From Arcticibacter eurypsychrophilus (lineage in GTDB: Bacteria; Bacteroidota; Bacteroidia; Sphingobacteriales; Sphingobacteriaceae): a DNA stretch of 64,000 nt. Below, one piece after another: positions 1 through 9,423 of this stretch. Made by a program: the position numbers and the translations under genes. The stretch's first letter is position 1. Every line of letters starts with the position of its first letter. The notes beneath the pieces were generated by a model that saw only the letters and a list, made by a program, of their open reading frames with translations, searched no databases and was not told the origin of the DNA. Location: positions 62,001 through 126,000 of the forward strand of contig NZ_MDFN01000007.1 of NCBI RefSeq assembly GCF_001730525.1, in the 5' to 3' direction.

Positions 1-38
1 TTTAAAGTCCAATCAAGATTTATACACGATAAAATAGA

Positions 39-2825
39 ATGAAATTGATTCGTACGCACATTATATTAGTTTGCCTTTTTCTATACGCAGGCATTACCCT
101 TCAGGCACAGGAGACGCAGCAGCTTTTTCTTTCCGGTACGGGGAGTGATCATACTGTAAATTGGCAATTCTATGTTACCGGAGGAATGCAAGCAGGCAAG
201 TGGGCCAGCATTGCTGTTCCATCCAACTGGGAACTGCAGGGATTTGGTAAATACGACTACGGATTTTCAAAAGATAGCTTGCGGGGAAAGGAACAAGGTC
301 TGTATAAATATACGTTTCGGGTTGCTGATCAGTGGAAAGGTAAGAAGGTGAATATTGTGTTTGAAGGATCCATGACGGATACGGAAGTAAAGGTAAATGG
401 TAAATTGGCCGGACCAATTCATCAGGGATCGTTTTATTCATTTAAGTATGATGTTTCCAAACTGGTTAAATATGGTGCTGATAATGTGCTGGAAGTTAAG
501 GTTTCGAAGCATTCTGCAAATAAGTCAGTTAACTCAGCAGAGCGTGAAGCTGATTTCTGGCTCTTTGGTGGAATCTTTCGTCCGGTATTTTTAGAAGCGT
601 TACCACAGAATCGTATAGAGAGGGTGTCTATTGACGCTCAGGCAGATGGAACTTTTAAAGCGCTTGTTCGCACTATGGGGAATGCGGATCATTTAGAGGT
701 TTCTCTGTTTACTGCTGATGGTCGTTCTTTTGGTGAGGCAGTTAAAGATCGCTTGAATAAGAAAAATGGTTCTGTGCTATTAAATGGAGCTTTTAAATCT
801 CCGGATTTATGGTCTTCAGAATTCCCTAACCTATATAAAGCGGTGTTTACGCTGTATCAAAAGGGTAAAATTGTACATACGGTGTCTCAGAAGTTTGGTT
901 TTCGTACCGTTGTTGTCAAACTAAGGGATGGGATGTACGTGAACGGGGCTAAGATTAAGTTTAAAGGGGTGAACCGGCATTCTTTCTCGCCTGAGTCAGG
1001 ACGTACAACCAATAAAGATTTAAGTATTAGTGATGTGCTTCTCATGAAGGAGATGAATATGAATGCGGTCAGGATGTCTCATTATCCTCCGGATGGTCAT
1101 TTCCTGGATGTATGCGATTCGTTAGGACTGTATGTGATGGATGAACTGGCTGGCTGGCACGGTACTTATGATACACCTACAGGTTCAAAATTGCTAGAGG
1201 AAATGATTGTTCATGATGAGAATCATCCTTCCATCGTGTTTTGGGCGAATGGTAATGAAGGGGGACATAATTTGGATCTCGATACATTATTCAGACAGTT
1301 TGATTTTCAAAAAAGACCTATTATTCATCCTTGGCAGCTGTTTGATGGTTTTGAAACGCAGCATTACAGGGAATATGATTACGGAATCGGTAATTATATG
1401 CATGGGCATGAGATTGTGATGCCTACAGAATTTCTACATGGAATGTATGATGGGGGACATGGCGCAGGTCTGGAGGACTATTGGAGAGAAATGTGGCGGA
1501 ATCCTTTATCTGCAGGTGGATTTTTATGGGACTTTGCTGATCAGGGTGTTGTACGGACGGATAAAAATGATAGTATTGATACGGACGGTAATCATGCTTC
1601 GGATGGTATTGTTGGTCCGCATCATGAAAAAGAAGGTAGCTTCTTTGCGATAAAAGAAATTTGGAGTCCTGTATATATCGAACACAGGGAAATAGCAGCT
1701 GGCTTTGATGGCACGTTTCAAGTGGAAAACCGCTATTCATTTGCCAATTTAAATCAGGTTGGGTTTACATGGAAACTGACTAAACTAAAGGGTCTCCAGG
1801 TTTTGGAAGACAAATCAGTTACTGGTATCTCTGTATCTCCAGATTTGAAACCGCTGGAAAAGGGAAGTATTCAGGTTCCTCTGCCTGCAGACTGGAAAGA
1901 GTATGACGTTTTATATGTTACAGCAACCGGATTAGATAAAAAAGAAATTTTTACATGGAGCTTTCCAATTACTCGTCCTGCTCAAACTGCCCTGAAGATG
2001 GTTGATAAAAACGGAAATGGTGTGGTTAAGATTACCCAAACTGATTCTTTATATCAGGCAACGGTTAATGGCCTGCAACTTTCTTTCAGTAAACGAACAG
2101 GAATATTACAGCAGGTTAGAAATGAAAAGGGTGAAATTCCGTTTAATAATGGACCGGTTTTACAGGAAGGCTTAAATAATTTCAAGACATTCAGTCATCG
2201 AATGGAAGGAAAGAACCTGATCATTGAATCAAAGTTTGATCGAAAAAATAGTTATAATACATTGCAATGGACCATATATCCTTCAGGATGGTTGAAATTG
2301 AAGGTGAATTATTTCCCCGGTCAGTATTTTACTTCCATAGTGGGAATCAACTTTTCTTATCCTGAAGCTCAAGCTAAGGGAGTAGAATACATGGGTTCTG
2401 GCCCTTATAGGGTTTGGAAAAATCGTATGAAAGGAACTCAGTTTGGCGTATGGGATAAAGATTACAACAATTCGGCTACAGGTGAATACCCATTTCAATA
2501 TCCAGAGTTCAAGGGTTATTATGCCAATATGTATTGGTTGAAGTTCATAGGGAAAGAGCAGTCCTTTACTGTGGTGACAGAAAATGAGGATCTGTATCTG
2601 CGTTTATTCACACCAAAGGTGTCAGATGATCCCTATCATAACCTGGAACCGGTGTTCCCGACAGGCGATATCTCTTTTATGCAAGGCATATCAGGAGTTG
2701 GAACTAAAACTCAGAAGCCGGGAACAACAGGTCCGATGGGCATGAAGAACATATTCTATGATTATGAGAAAGAGCCGACACGAGCAAAAGAGATTGTTTT
2801 ATACTTTAATTTTTCAGGTAAATAA
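39..2825 (+). CDS. GH2 family glycoside hydrolase (beta-galactosidase-like), secreted
   Basis: A 928-residue protein with a Sec signal peptide ending near residue 23 (..LQAQ), so it is probably periplasmic. Domain order fits GH2: an N-terminal jelly-roll sugar-binding domain (about 30-190), an Ig-like domain (about 195-295), a TIM barrel (about 295-560) and C-terminal beta domains. The barrel shows GVNRHSF, the acid/base motif NGNEGG with Glu407, and the probable nucleophile Glu464 in MPTEFLHG. GH2 covers beta-galactosidase, beta-glucuronidase, beta-mannosidase and alpha-L-arabinopyranosidase, and I cannot tell which applies. The following GH78 gene starts 2 nt after its stop, so the genes are probably co-transcribed. 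The ATG at 39 gives a good signal peptide; the upstream 38 bases show no clear promoter. Confidence 0.9.
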   Translation: MKLIRTHIILVCLFLYAGITLQAQETQQLFLSGTGSDHTVNWQFYVTGGMQAGKWASIAVPSNWELQGFGKYDYGFSKDSLRGKEQGLYKYTFRVADQWKGKKVNIVFEGSMTDTEVKVNGKLAGPIHQGSFYSFKYDVSKLVKYGADNVLEVKVSKHSANKSVNSAEREADFWLFGGIFRPVFLEALPQNRIERVSIDAQADGTFKALVRTMGNADHLEVSLFTADGRSFGEAVKDRLNKKNGSVLLNGAFKSPDLWSSEFPNLYKAVFTLYQKGKIVHTVSQKFGFRTVVVKLRDGMYVNGAKIKFKGVNRHSFSPESGRTTNKDLSISDVLLMKEMNMNAVRMSHYPPDGHFLDVCDSLGLYVMDELAGWHGTYDTPTGSKLLEEMIVHDENHPSIVFWANGNEGGHNLDLDTLFRQFDFQKRPIIHPWQLFDGFETQHYREYDYGIGNYMHGHEIVMPTEFLHGMYDGGHGAGLEDYWREMWRNPLSAGGFLWDFADQGVVRTDKNDSIDTDGNHASDGIVGPHHEKEGSFFAIKEIWSPVYIEHREIAAGFDGTFQVENRYSFANLNQVGFTWKLTKLKGLQVLEDKSVTGISVSPDLKPLEKGSIQVPLPADWKEYDVLYVTATGLDKKEIFTWSFPITRPAQTALKMVDKNGNGVVKITQTDSLYQATVNGLQLSFSKRTGILQQVRNEKGEIPFNNGPVLQEGLNNFKTFSHRMEGKNLIIESKFDRKNSYNTLQWTIYPSGWLKLKVNYFPGQYFTSIVGINFSYPEAQAKGVEYMGSGPYRVWKNRMKGTQFGVWDKDYNNSATGEYPFQYPEFKGYYANMYWLKFIGKEQSFTVVTENEDLYLRLFTPKVSDDPYHNLEPVFPTGDISFMQGISGVGTKTQKPGTTGPMGMKNIFYDYEKEPTRAKEIVLYFNFSGK

Positions 2826-2827
2826 AG

Positions 2828-5608
2828 ATGTACATGTTTAAAATAAAAAGAGTTGTTTTAGTGATCGGGTTGGTTGTGAGTGTTTTACTTTCAGGCTTGA
2901 CATTAAAAGCAGAAACAAAAACACAGTTGCAACATCTCCGCTGTGAGCTGTTGACTGATCCCTTGGGGATTGATGTGGTACAACCTCGTTTAAGCTGGGA
3001 GGTTTCAGGAGCAGAACGTGGCTTGAAACAAGTGGCTTATCAGGTAATGGTGGCTTCATCGCTGGAAAAGCTAAACGCTGGAGTGACTGATCTATGGGAT
3101 TCAGGTAAAATTGGTTCTGATCAGTCTGTGCATGTTGTGTATGCTGGTAAAACATTGCGCAGTAAGGATAAAGCTTTTTGGAAAGTTCGGGTATGGACGA
3201 ACAAAGGGAATAATACATTAAGTGAGACTTCTAAATGGAGTATGGGTTTATTGAATCCGGTGGATTGGAAAGGTCGTTGGATTGGTCTTGACCGTGCATT
3301 TCCATGGGATGTAGAAACAACCTGGTCGCGCCTTTCTGCACGTTACTTCCGCAAGGAGTTTAAGGCAGCGAAAGAAGTGAAGTCTGCATCCGTGTATATT
3401 ATGGGTATGGGGATGTATGAGTTATACATCAATGGATCGCGCATAGGAAATCAGGTGTTAGCACCAGTTCCTACAGATTATACTAAAGGAGTTAAATATA
3501 ATGTATTTGACGTGACAGATTGTGTGAAAAGCGGTCTGAATACCGTGGCTACTGTACTTGGAAACGGTCGTTTCTATACCATGCGTCAGCATTACAAACC
3601 GTATAAGATCAAGACGTTTGGTTATCCGAAGATGCTTCTTAATCTGGAAATTACGTATACAGATGGCAGTACGGAGACGATTACTACAGATGATACCTGG
3701 AAAGTAACTGCAGATGGCCCTATCCGCTCTAATAATGAGTATGATGGGGAAGAATATAACGCCACTAAAGAAATGCCGGGATGGAACAACACGGGTTTCA
3801 AGGATACGAACTGGCTGAAAGTAGAATATGTTCAGGAACCGGGTGGAATGTATGAGGCACAGATGACTCCTAATATGAAGATCATGGCTACCGTTAAGCC
3901 GCTTACGATTAAGGAGCTTAAACCAGGAGTGTTCATCATGGACATGGGCCAGAATATGGCAGGCTGGATTAAAATGAAAGTTTCAGGAACAAAGGGACAG
4001 CGGGTATCGCTTCGTTTTGCTGAGTCACTTCAAAAAGATGGCCAGTTGTTTGTAGCGAATCTACGTGATGCCAGAGTGAACGATATATATACATTAAAAG
4101 GAAATGGGATAGAGACATGGCAACCTTCTTTTGTTTATCATGGATTTAGATATGTAGAAATCAAGGGATATCCTGGAACTCCTTCTTTAGGTAATTTTGA
4201 AGGAGAAGTGGTATCGGATGAAATGAGAACCGTTGGAGAGTTTGCTACTTCTAATAAAATTACGAATCAGATTTACAAAAATGCCTATTGGGGCATCTTG
4301 AGTAATTACAAGGGGATGCCGGTTGATTGTCCGCAACGTAATGAACGTCAGCCATGGTTGGGTGACCGTACTACTGGAGCATACGGGGAAAGTTTTATAT
4401 TCGACAATGGGCGTTTGTATGCTAAATGGTTAAATGATATTCAGCAGGCTCAAAAAGCAGATGGCAGTATTCCAGATGTAGCACCTTCTTTCTGGAGGTA
4501 TTATGGGGATAATGTAACCTGGCCGGGTACCTATATTACAATTGCAAATATGTTACTGAATCAATATGGAGATCAGCGTTCTGTGGAGCGGCATTATGAT
4601 GCCATGAAAAAGTGGATTATGTACATGAGTGGAAGATATATGGTGGATAATCTGATTACAAAAGACAAATATGGTGATTGGTGTGTACCTCCTGAATCCT
4701 TGGAAATGATTCATTCCCGTGATCCTAAACGCCAGACCGATGGTGAGCTAATCGCTTCAGCTACCTTTTATGATCTGTTAGGAAAGATGAAAAACTTTGC
4801 CGTGTTATTACAGAAACCAGAAGATGTTTTGGTATACACGAGCTTATCGGATAAAATTAAAGCAGCCTTTAATACAAAATTTTTGAATAAATCAACTTAC
4901 CAGTATAGCAATAATTCAGTTACGGCAAATCTATTGCCGATGTATTATGGTATGGTACCTGAAGAAAGCCGCATTGAGGTGTTTAAAAATATAGAAGATA
5001 AAATATTGATTGAGAATAAGGGTCATATCAGTACCGGTGTAATCGGGACACAATTGCTGATGCGCGGACTTACTCAATTTGGTCGTGCAGATATTGCCTA
5101 TAAGATTGCAAGCAATATCACTTATCCAAGTTGGGGTTACATGGCGGAAAACGGTGCTACAACGATATGGGAATTATGGAATGGAAATACTGCAAATCCT
5201 CAAATGAACTCTCAGAATCATGTGATGCTTTTGGGTGACCTGATTGTGTGGTATTATGAAAATTTAGGTGGCATAAAATCGGCTGGACAAACTGCCTTCA
5301 AGCAGGTAGAAATGAAACCAACGTTTACTGACGGCTTAGATTCTGTACATGCTTCATATTACTCTTTATATGGAAAGATTGAGAGTAAATGGATTAAATC
5401 GGGCGATCGGTTTAACTGGGATATCACTATTCCAGGAAATAGCACTGCTTTAGTTTACATTCCTGCGGCATCTGCAAAAGACGTAAAGGAAGGAATGAAG
5501 GGAATCTCTGCAACTGGAGATATTAAATTTATCAGAATGGATCAGGATAGAGCTGTTTTTGAAATAGGCTCAGGTCAATATAACTTTACAAGTACGATTA
5601 AGAAATAA
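2828..5608 (+). CDS. GH78 alpha-L-rhamnosidase, secreted
   Basis: A 926-residue protein with an N-terminal signal segment (cleavage near ..LKAE, residue 29). It follows the GH78 layout: an Fn3-like domain (about 35-140, with RLSWEVSG), the rhamnosidase N-terminal beta domain (about 150-330), a concanavalin-like domain, an (alpha/alpha)6 catalytic barrel (about 450-790) and a C-terminal beta domain. The motif DCPQRNERQPWLGD begins at Asp500 and contains Glu506, the position of the general acid in characterised GH78 enzymes. Glu782 in TIWELWNG matches the catalytic base. It should remove terminal alpha-L-rhamnose. It sits 2 nt from both neighbours in a tight operon. A second ATG at 2834 is an equally possible start. 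Confidence 0.93.
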   Translation: MYMFKIKRVVLVIGLVVSVLLSGLTLKAETKTQLQHLRCELLTDPLGIDVVQPRLSWEVSGAERGLKQVAYQVMVASSLEKLNAGVTDLWDSGKIGSDQSVHVVYAGKTLRSKDKAFWKVRVWTNKGNNTLSETSKWSMGLLNPVDWKGRWIGLDRAFPWDVETTWSRLSARYFRKEFKAAKEVKSASVYIMGMGMYELYINGSRIGNQVLAPVPTDYTKGVKYNVFDVTDCVKSGLNTVATVLGNGRFYTMRQHYKPYKIKTFGYPKMLLNLEITYTDGSTETITTDDTWKVTADGPIRSNNEYDGEEYNATKEMPGWNNTGFKDTNWLKVEYVQEPGGMYEAQMTPNMKIMATVKPLTIKELKPGVFIMDMGQNMAGWIKMKVSGTKGQRVSLRFAESLQKDGQLFVANLRDARVNDIYTLKGNGIETWQPSFVYHGFRYVEIKGYPGTPSLGNFEGEVVSDEMRTVGEFATSNKITNQIYKNAYWGILSNYKGMPVDCPQRNERQPWLGDRTTGAYGESFIFDNGRLYAKWLNDIQQAQKADGSIPDVAPSFWRYYGDNVTWPGTYITIANMLLNQYGDQRSVERHYDAMKKWIMYMSGRYMVDNLITKDKYGDWCVPPESLEMIHSRDPKRQTDGELIASATFYDLLGKMKNFAVLLQKPEDVLVYTSLSDKIKAAFNTKFLNKSTYQYSNNSVTANLLPMYYGMVPEESRIEVFKNIEDKILIENKGHISTGVIGTQLLMRGLTQFGRADIAYKIASNITYPSWGYMAENGATTIWELWNGNTANPQMNSQNHVMLLGDLIVWYYENLGGIKSAGQTAFKQVEMKPTFTDGLDSVHASYYSLYGKIESKWIKSGDRFNWDITIPGNSTALVYIPAASAKDVKEGMKGISATGDIKFIRMDQDRAVFEIGSGQYNFTSTIKK

Positions 5609-5610
5609 AG

Positions 5611-6747
5611 ATGAATAAAATAGGGGGTTTAATGCTGTTGTTGCTGTCTGTAGTAGCATTTTCGGCGCATGCACAAATTGAGAAATGGAAAAGTGGTGTC
5701 CTGAAAGAAGAGTTTATATATGATAAAGCGCCGTTCCCATCCTGTCATTCCGCTACAATAGCAGAGACCCCAACAGGTCTTGTCTATGCTTTTTTTGGTG
5801 GTACAAAAGAACGTAATCCTGATGTGGAGATCTATGTTTCCAGACAAGTTAATGGGAAATGGACCACTCCAGCTTCTGCAGCCAATGGGATTCAGCTTGA
5901 AGGAAAAAGGTTACCTACATGGAATCCCGTATTATATCAGGTTGCAGGAGGTGATTTACTTTTGTTTTATAAAATCGGACCAAAACCATCAGAATGGTGG
6001 GGAATGTTAAGGACCTCCAAAGATGGTGGAGCCACTTGGTCTGATGCTCAGAAACTACCTGAAGGTTATTTAGGTCCTGTAAAGAACAAACCAGTTTTAT
6101 TAAGCAATGGAAATTTGTTTTGCCCTACCAGTACAGAAGGTGATGGATGGAAAATACATTTTGAAGTGACTTCCGATTTGGGTAAGACATGGCGTAAAAT
6201 TGGTCCTTTAGATCCAGGAAAAGATAGTATTGATGCCATTCAGCCTAGTATTCTTGATCACGGTAATGGTAAACTTCAAATTCTTGCCCGTAGCAGGAAC
6301 AGAGCATTGGTTGAAGCATGGTCTACAGATAATGGAGAAACCTGGTCTGCACTTTCTAAAACAGATCTACCGAATAACAACTCAGGGACAGATGCAGTAA
6401 CGATGAAAAACGGATTGCATGTATTGGTTTACAATCATGTATTGCCTCCGGGAAAACTGGTTAAGGGTGCAAGGACTCCACTGAATGTGGCAGTTTCTAA
6501 GGATGGTAAAAATTGGAAAGCGGCATTGATACTGGAAGATTCTCCAATCAGTCAGTATTCTTATCCAGCAGTGATTCAAACGGCAGATGGTCTATTGCAT
6601 TTTGCCTATACCTGGAGGAGGACACAAATGAAACATGTCGTGGTAGATCCCTCTAAGTTGAAATTGAAGAAAATTAAAAATGGTAAATGGCCTGCTATGA
6701 AGGGTTATACCGCTCCTGTTGGAGCTGTAGCTAGTGAAGAACTTTAA
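5611..6747 (+). CDS. Sialidase-fold (BNR repeat) secreted protein
   Basis: A 378-residue protein with a signal peptide (cleavage near AHAQ, residue 22). Asp-box motifs of the S-x-D-x-G-x-T-W type occur at about residues 136-144 (SKDGGATWS), 188-195 (TSDLGKTWR) and 238-245 (STDNGETWS), with a weaker one near 296. These indicate a six-bladed sialidase-type propeller. The N-terminal R-I-P motif of true GH33 sialidases is not visible, and neighbours act on rhamnose-rich glycans. I therefore doubt sialic acid is the substrate; propellers of this class also include polysaccharide lyases and other hydrolases. It begins 2 nt after the GH78 stop and overlaps the next gene by 14 nt, so it belongs to the same operon. 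Confidence 0.75.
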   Translation: MNKIGGLMLLLLSVVAFSAHAQIEKWKSGVLKEEFIYDKAPFPSCHSATIAETPTGLVYAFFGGTKERNPDVEIYVSRQVNGKWTTPASAANGIQLEGKRLPTWNPVLYQVAGGDLLLFYKIGPKPSEWWGMLRTSKDGGATWSDAQKLPEGYLGPVKNKPVLLSNGNLFCPTSTEGDGWKIHFEVTSDLGKTWRKIGPLDPGKDSIDAIQPSILDHGNGKLQILARSRNRALVEAWSTDNGETWSALSKTDLPNNNSGTDAVTMKNGLHVLVYNHVLPPGKLVKGARTPLNVAVSKDGKNWKAALILEDSPISQYSYPAVIQTADGLLHFAYTWRRTQMKHVVVDPSKLKLKKIKNGKWPAMKGYTAPVGAVASEEL

Positions 6748-8158
6748 ATTAAATGCTATAATGATATACCGGATAGGTTTCTTTTTTGCGCTGATGGTTG
6801 GTCTTGGTTTTTCTGTCCAAGCGCAGAATTCTGATGATCAGTACCGTAAGCCACTAAAGGTTGTGTTGGAAGATATTCAAAAGCGGTTTAATGTGACCAT
6901 TAAATATGGCGACAATATGGTTAAGGATCGCTGGGTTACTTATGCGGACTGGCGCTTAAGGAGTGATGTAGATGTTACTCTAGATAATGTACTTAGTCCT
7001 CTTGATTTAAAAGTAAATAAGGAGGGTGTTGGAAAGTATAAGCTGAAGGACTATGAATACTTTCGCTGGGCACCAGAAGACGGTTGGAAAAGGATGGATG
7101 ACATTGCGCATCAGTATCACGATGTGGCTACATGGGCGCAAAGGAAGGTATTACTTAAACAAGAATTGTATGCAGCTTTGCAGTTGTCTCCAATGCCTGC
7201 CAGGTCTTTATCAAAACCTATTGTCACTGCAAAGCGTGTCATGGATGGTTATACGGTCCAGAATATGGCGATTGAAATTCTTCCCGGATTATACATCAAC
7301 GGATCTTTATATAGTCCATTGAAATCAAAAGGGAAAATCCCATTAATATTAAGTCCTGATGGACACTGGTCTGCTCAACGTTACCGTAAAGATTGTCAGA
7401 TTCGCTGTGCGTCGATCGCTCGTATGGGAGCAATGGCTTTTAGCTATGATCTGTTTGCCTGGGGTGAGTCACTGCTACAGTTTAAGGAGGAAGATCACCG
7501 GCGGAGTCTGGCTGTAACGATTCAGGCATTAGGTGGAATTCGCATACTGGATTATCTGTTGACTTTAGATAACGTAGATAAAAATAGAGTAGGGATCAGT
7601 GGAGGATCAGGAGGAGGAAGTCATACCGTGTTAATGACGGCACTGGATGACCGTATTAAGCTGAGTGCACCTGTTGTTTCCTTGTCATCCTATCATTTTG
7701 GAGGTTGTCCTTGTGAAAGCGGCATGCCTATTCATCAATGTGGAGGAGGAACAAATAATATTGAGTTGGCCGCTATGGCTGCCCCAAGACCTCAACTTGT
7801 TGTTTCTGATGGTGGGGACTGGACGGCACAAATGCCTGAACATGATTTTCCTTATTTAAAGAAGATGTATGGGTATTACGGCAAAAGTAGCAATGTGGAA
7901 AATGTGCATTTGCCATTGGAGGGACATGACTTTGGAATATCCAAAAGAAAGGCTTTGTACGCTTTTTTAGCTAAATATTTTGATCTTGATTTGAGTGCTG
8001 TAAAATATACCAATGGGTTAGAGTCGAACATTACTATAGAGCCTGAAAAGGCAATGTATGTATTTGGGGATCATGGAGAAAGATTACCAGCACATGCAAT
8101 TAAAGGGTTTTCACAGCTGGAAAAAGTTTTTTATGTGCATACAAAGAAAGTTTTGTAA
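6734..8158 (+). CDS. STN-like domain fused to alpha/beta-hydrolase (acetyl xylan esterase-like)
   Basis: A 474-residue secreted protein. After the signal peptide (end near VQAQ, residue 31) comes a segment of about 75 residues (about 36-110) resembling an STN/secretin short domain, with PLKVVLEDIQKRFNVTIKY and VTLDNVLSPLDLKV. The rest is an alpha/beta-hydrolase like the acetylxylan esterases of Bacteroidota. The nucleophile elbow is GISGGSGGGSHT; Ser292 (GGSGG) is the likeliest nucleophile and Ser289 the alternative. An Asp in VVSDGGDWT and a His in EGHDFG could complete the triad. It probably deacetylates the glycan attacked by neighbouring enzymes. The start overlaps the upstream gene by 14 nt; the ATG at 6761 would avoid this and still keep a good signal peptide. 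Confidence 0.75.
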   Translation: MKNFKLNAIMIYRIGFFFALMVGLGFSVQAQNSDDQYRKPLKVVLEDIQKRFNVTIKYGDNMVKDRWVTYADWRLRSDVDVTLDNVLSPLDLKVNKEGVGKYKLKDYEYFRWAPEDGWKRMDDIAHQYHDVATWAQRKVLLKQELYAALQLSPMPARSLSKPIVTAKRVMDGYTVQNMAIEILPGLYINGSLYSPLKSKGKIPLILSPDGHWSAQRYRKDCQIRCASIARMGAMAFSYDLFAWGESLLQFKEEDHRRSLAVTIQALGGIRILDYLLTLDNVDKNRVGISGGSGGGSHTVLMTALDDRIKLSAPVVSLSSYHFGGCPCESGMPIHQCGGGTNNIELAAMAAPRPQLVVSDGGDWTAQMPEHDFPYLKKMYGYYGKSSNVENVHLPLEGHDFGISKRKALYAFLAKYFDLDLSAVKYTNGLESNITIEPEKAMYVFGDHGERLPAHAIKGFSQLEKVFYVHTKKVL

Positions 8159-8160
8159 TA

Positions 8161-8361
8161 GAAGGTTGAACGGTTCAGCATAGCCATTGGAAATGGATAT
8201 AATGGGAGATTTAATGATTGGAGATAGCAAGATTAGTTTTTTGCAATAAAAAGTTCAACAGTTCAGATGATCTCATTTTACTTGATTTGATAGAAAGTTT
8301 AACAGTTCAGAATAGCCCACCCAAATTAATATAATGAAAGATTTAACGGATCAGATTAGCA
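8161..8361 (+). repeat. Degenerate short direct repeats before the TIM-barrel gene
   Basis: A unit close to GAAAGTTTAACRGTTCAG occurs at 8161, 8248 and 8293. A fourth, weaker version starts at 8336 inside the first codons of the next gene. The copies at 8161 and 8293 both run into AATAGCC or CATAGCC. A second relation is visible: ATATAATGGGAGATTTAA near 8198 resembles the true start region ATATAATGAAAGATTTAA near 8330. The spacer therefore seems built from decayed duplications of nearby sequence. A regulatory role is possible but not shown. Confidence 0.6.
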
Positions 8362-9296
8362 GGCGTAAATTTTTAACTCAAGCGGGAATAGTAGTAGCGG
8401 GCGTAGTCTTACTCCCTCAATTTGCTCGTGCTTCAGAAGGATTAACCGGATTACTGACTCATGCATCTAAAGAATACTCAGGGTTTCTTGCTCCGGCGAA
8501 TCCTCGTTATAAGGTAGCTGTTGTTGATCTAATGATTCTTAAACGTCAGAAGTTAAGCGCCATTCAACTCACAAAGGATATCGGTGCCGATGGGTTAGAA
8601 ATTGATATGGGTAGTCTTGGAAGCAGAGATACCTTTGATAACAAGCTCGCAGACCCTGCAACCCGTCAGGAGTTTCTTAACAAGGCAAAGGAACTAAATA
8701 TCGAAATATGTTCCTTGGCTATGACTGGTTTTTATGCGCAGTCGTTGGCTACCCGACCTACTTATCAGCGTATGGTTCAGGATTGCATCAACACGATGAA
8801 GGAAATGAATGTTAAGGTCGGCTTCCTTCCATTAGGTGTTAATGGAGATCTGGTTAAGAATCCTGAGTTACGTCCAGTCCTTGTAGAAAGGTTAAAAGTT
8901 ATTGGCAAAATGGCTAGAAAAGCCAGAGTAGTTATAGGAATAGAAACAGCTCTGGATGCCACACAAGAGCTTCATTTATTGAATGACATCAACTCCAAAG
9001 GCATTAAAAGCTATTTCAATTTTTCCAATGCTTTAAAGAATGGCAGGGATTTGAAAAAGGAGCTTCAGATACTTGGAAGGAAGAATATCTGTCAGATTCA
9101 TTGCACTGATGATGATGGAGTATGGCTTCAAAATAATCCAAGGATCAACATGGAAAGGGTCAAAGCGACTTTAGACGATATGGGCTGGAGTGGATGGTTG
9201 GTCATTGAGCGATCCAGAGATGCCAATGATACCAAAAATGTGAAGCGGAATTTTGCAGCGAATACGGCATACGTAAAGTCTATATTTCAAAAATAG
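8334..9296 (+). CDS. Tat-exported sugar phosphate isomerase/epimerase-like TIM-barrel protein
   Basis: A 320-residue protein whose N terminus carries a twin-arginine signal: ISRRKFLTQAG (residues 8-18) followed by a hydrophobic stretch and cleavage near ARASE. It is probably folded in the cytoplasm, perhaps with a metal, and then exported. The remainder resembles the xylose isomerase-like TIM-barrel / AP endonuclease family 2 fold: GADGLEIDMG near the start, VIGIETALD in the middle, ICQIHCTDDDG and WLVIERS near the end, with acidic and His residues at strand ends as in metal-binding members. The reaction is unknown; such exported homologues are common in Bacteroidota glycan loci. A 175-bp repeat-bearing spacer separates it from the upstream operon. 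Confidence 0.75.
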   Translation: MKDLTDQISRRKFLTQAGIVVAGVVLLPQFARASEGLTGLLTHASKEYSGFLAPANPRYKVAVVDLMILKRQKLSAIQLTKDIGADGLEIDMGSLGSRDTFDNKLADPATRQEFLNKAKELNIEICSLAMTGFYAQSLATRPTYQRMVQDCINTMKEMNVKVGFLPLGVNGDLVKNPELRPVLVERLKVIGKMARKARVVIGIETALDATQELHLLNDINSKGIKSYFNFSNALKNGRDLKKELQILGRKNICQIHCTDDDGVWLQNNPRINMERVKATLDDMGWSGWLVIERSRDANDTKNVKRNFAANTAYVKSIFQK

Positions 9297-9366
9297 TCTC
9301 TTCCCTCTTGCATTGTAATATCCTTGTTCAAGATAACATCATACAACATATAGCCAACTTTTTATT

Positions 9367-9398
9367 AGAATTAGCTTCGATCTTCGAGTATTTTTGTT
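9367..9398 (+). promoter_or_regulatory. Putative Bacteroidota promoter for the GH78 gene at 9424
   Basis: TATTTTTG at 9391-9398 matches the -7 consensus TAnnTTTG exactly. TTAG at 9367-9370, 20 nt upstream, is one mismatch from the -33 TTTG. Transcription would begin around 9405, about 20 nt before the ATG. The site suggests that the downstream genes form a separate transcription unit from the operon that begins before 39. Confidence 0.45.
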
Positions 9399-9423
9399 TC
9401 TCTAACCAGAATACTTAAATAGT

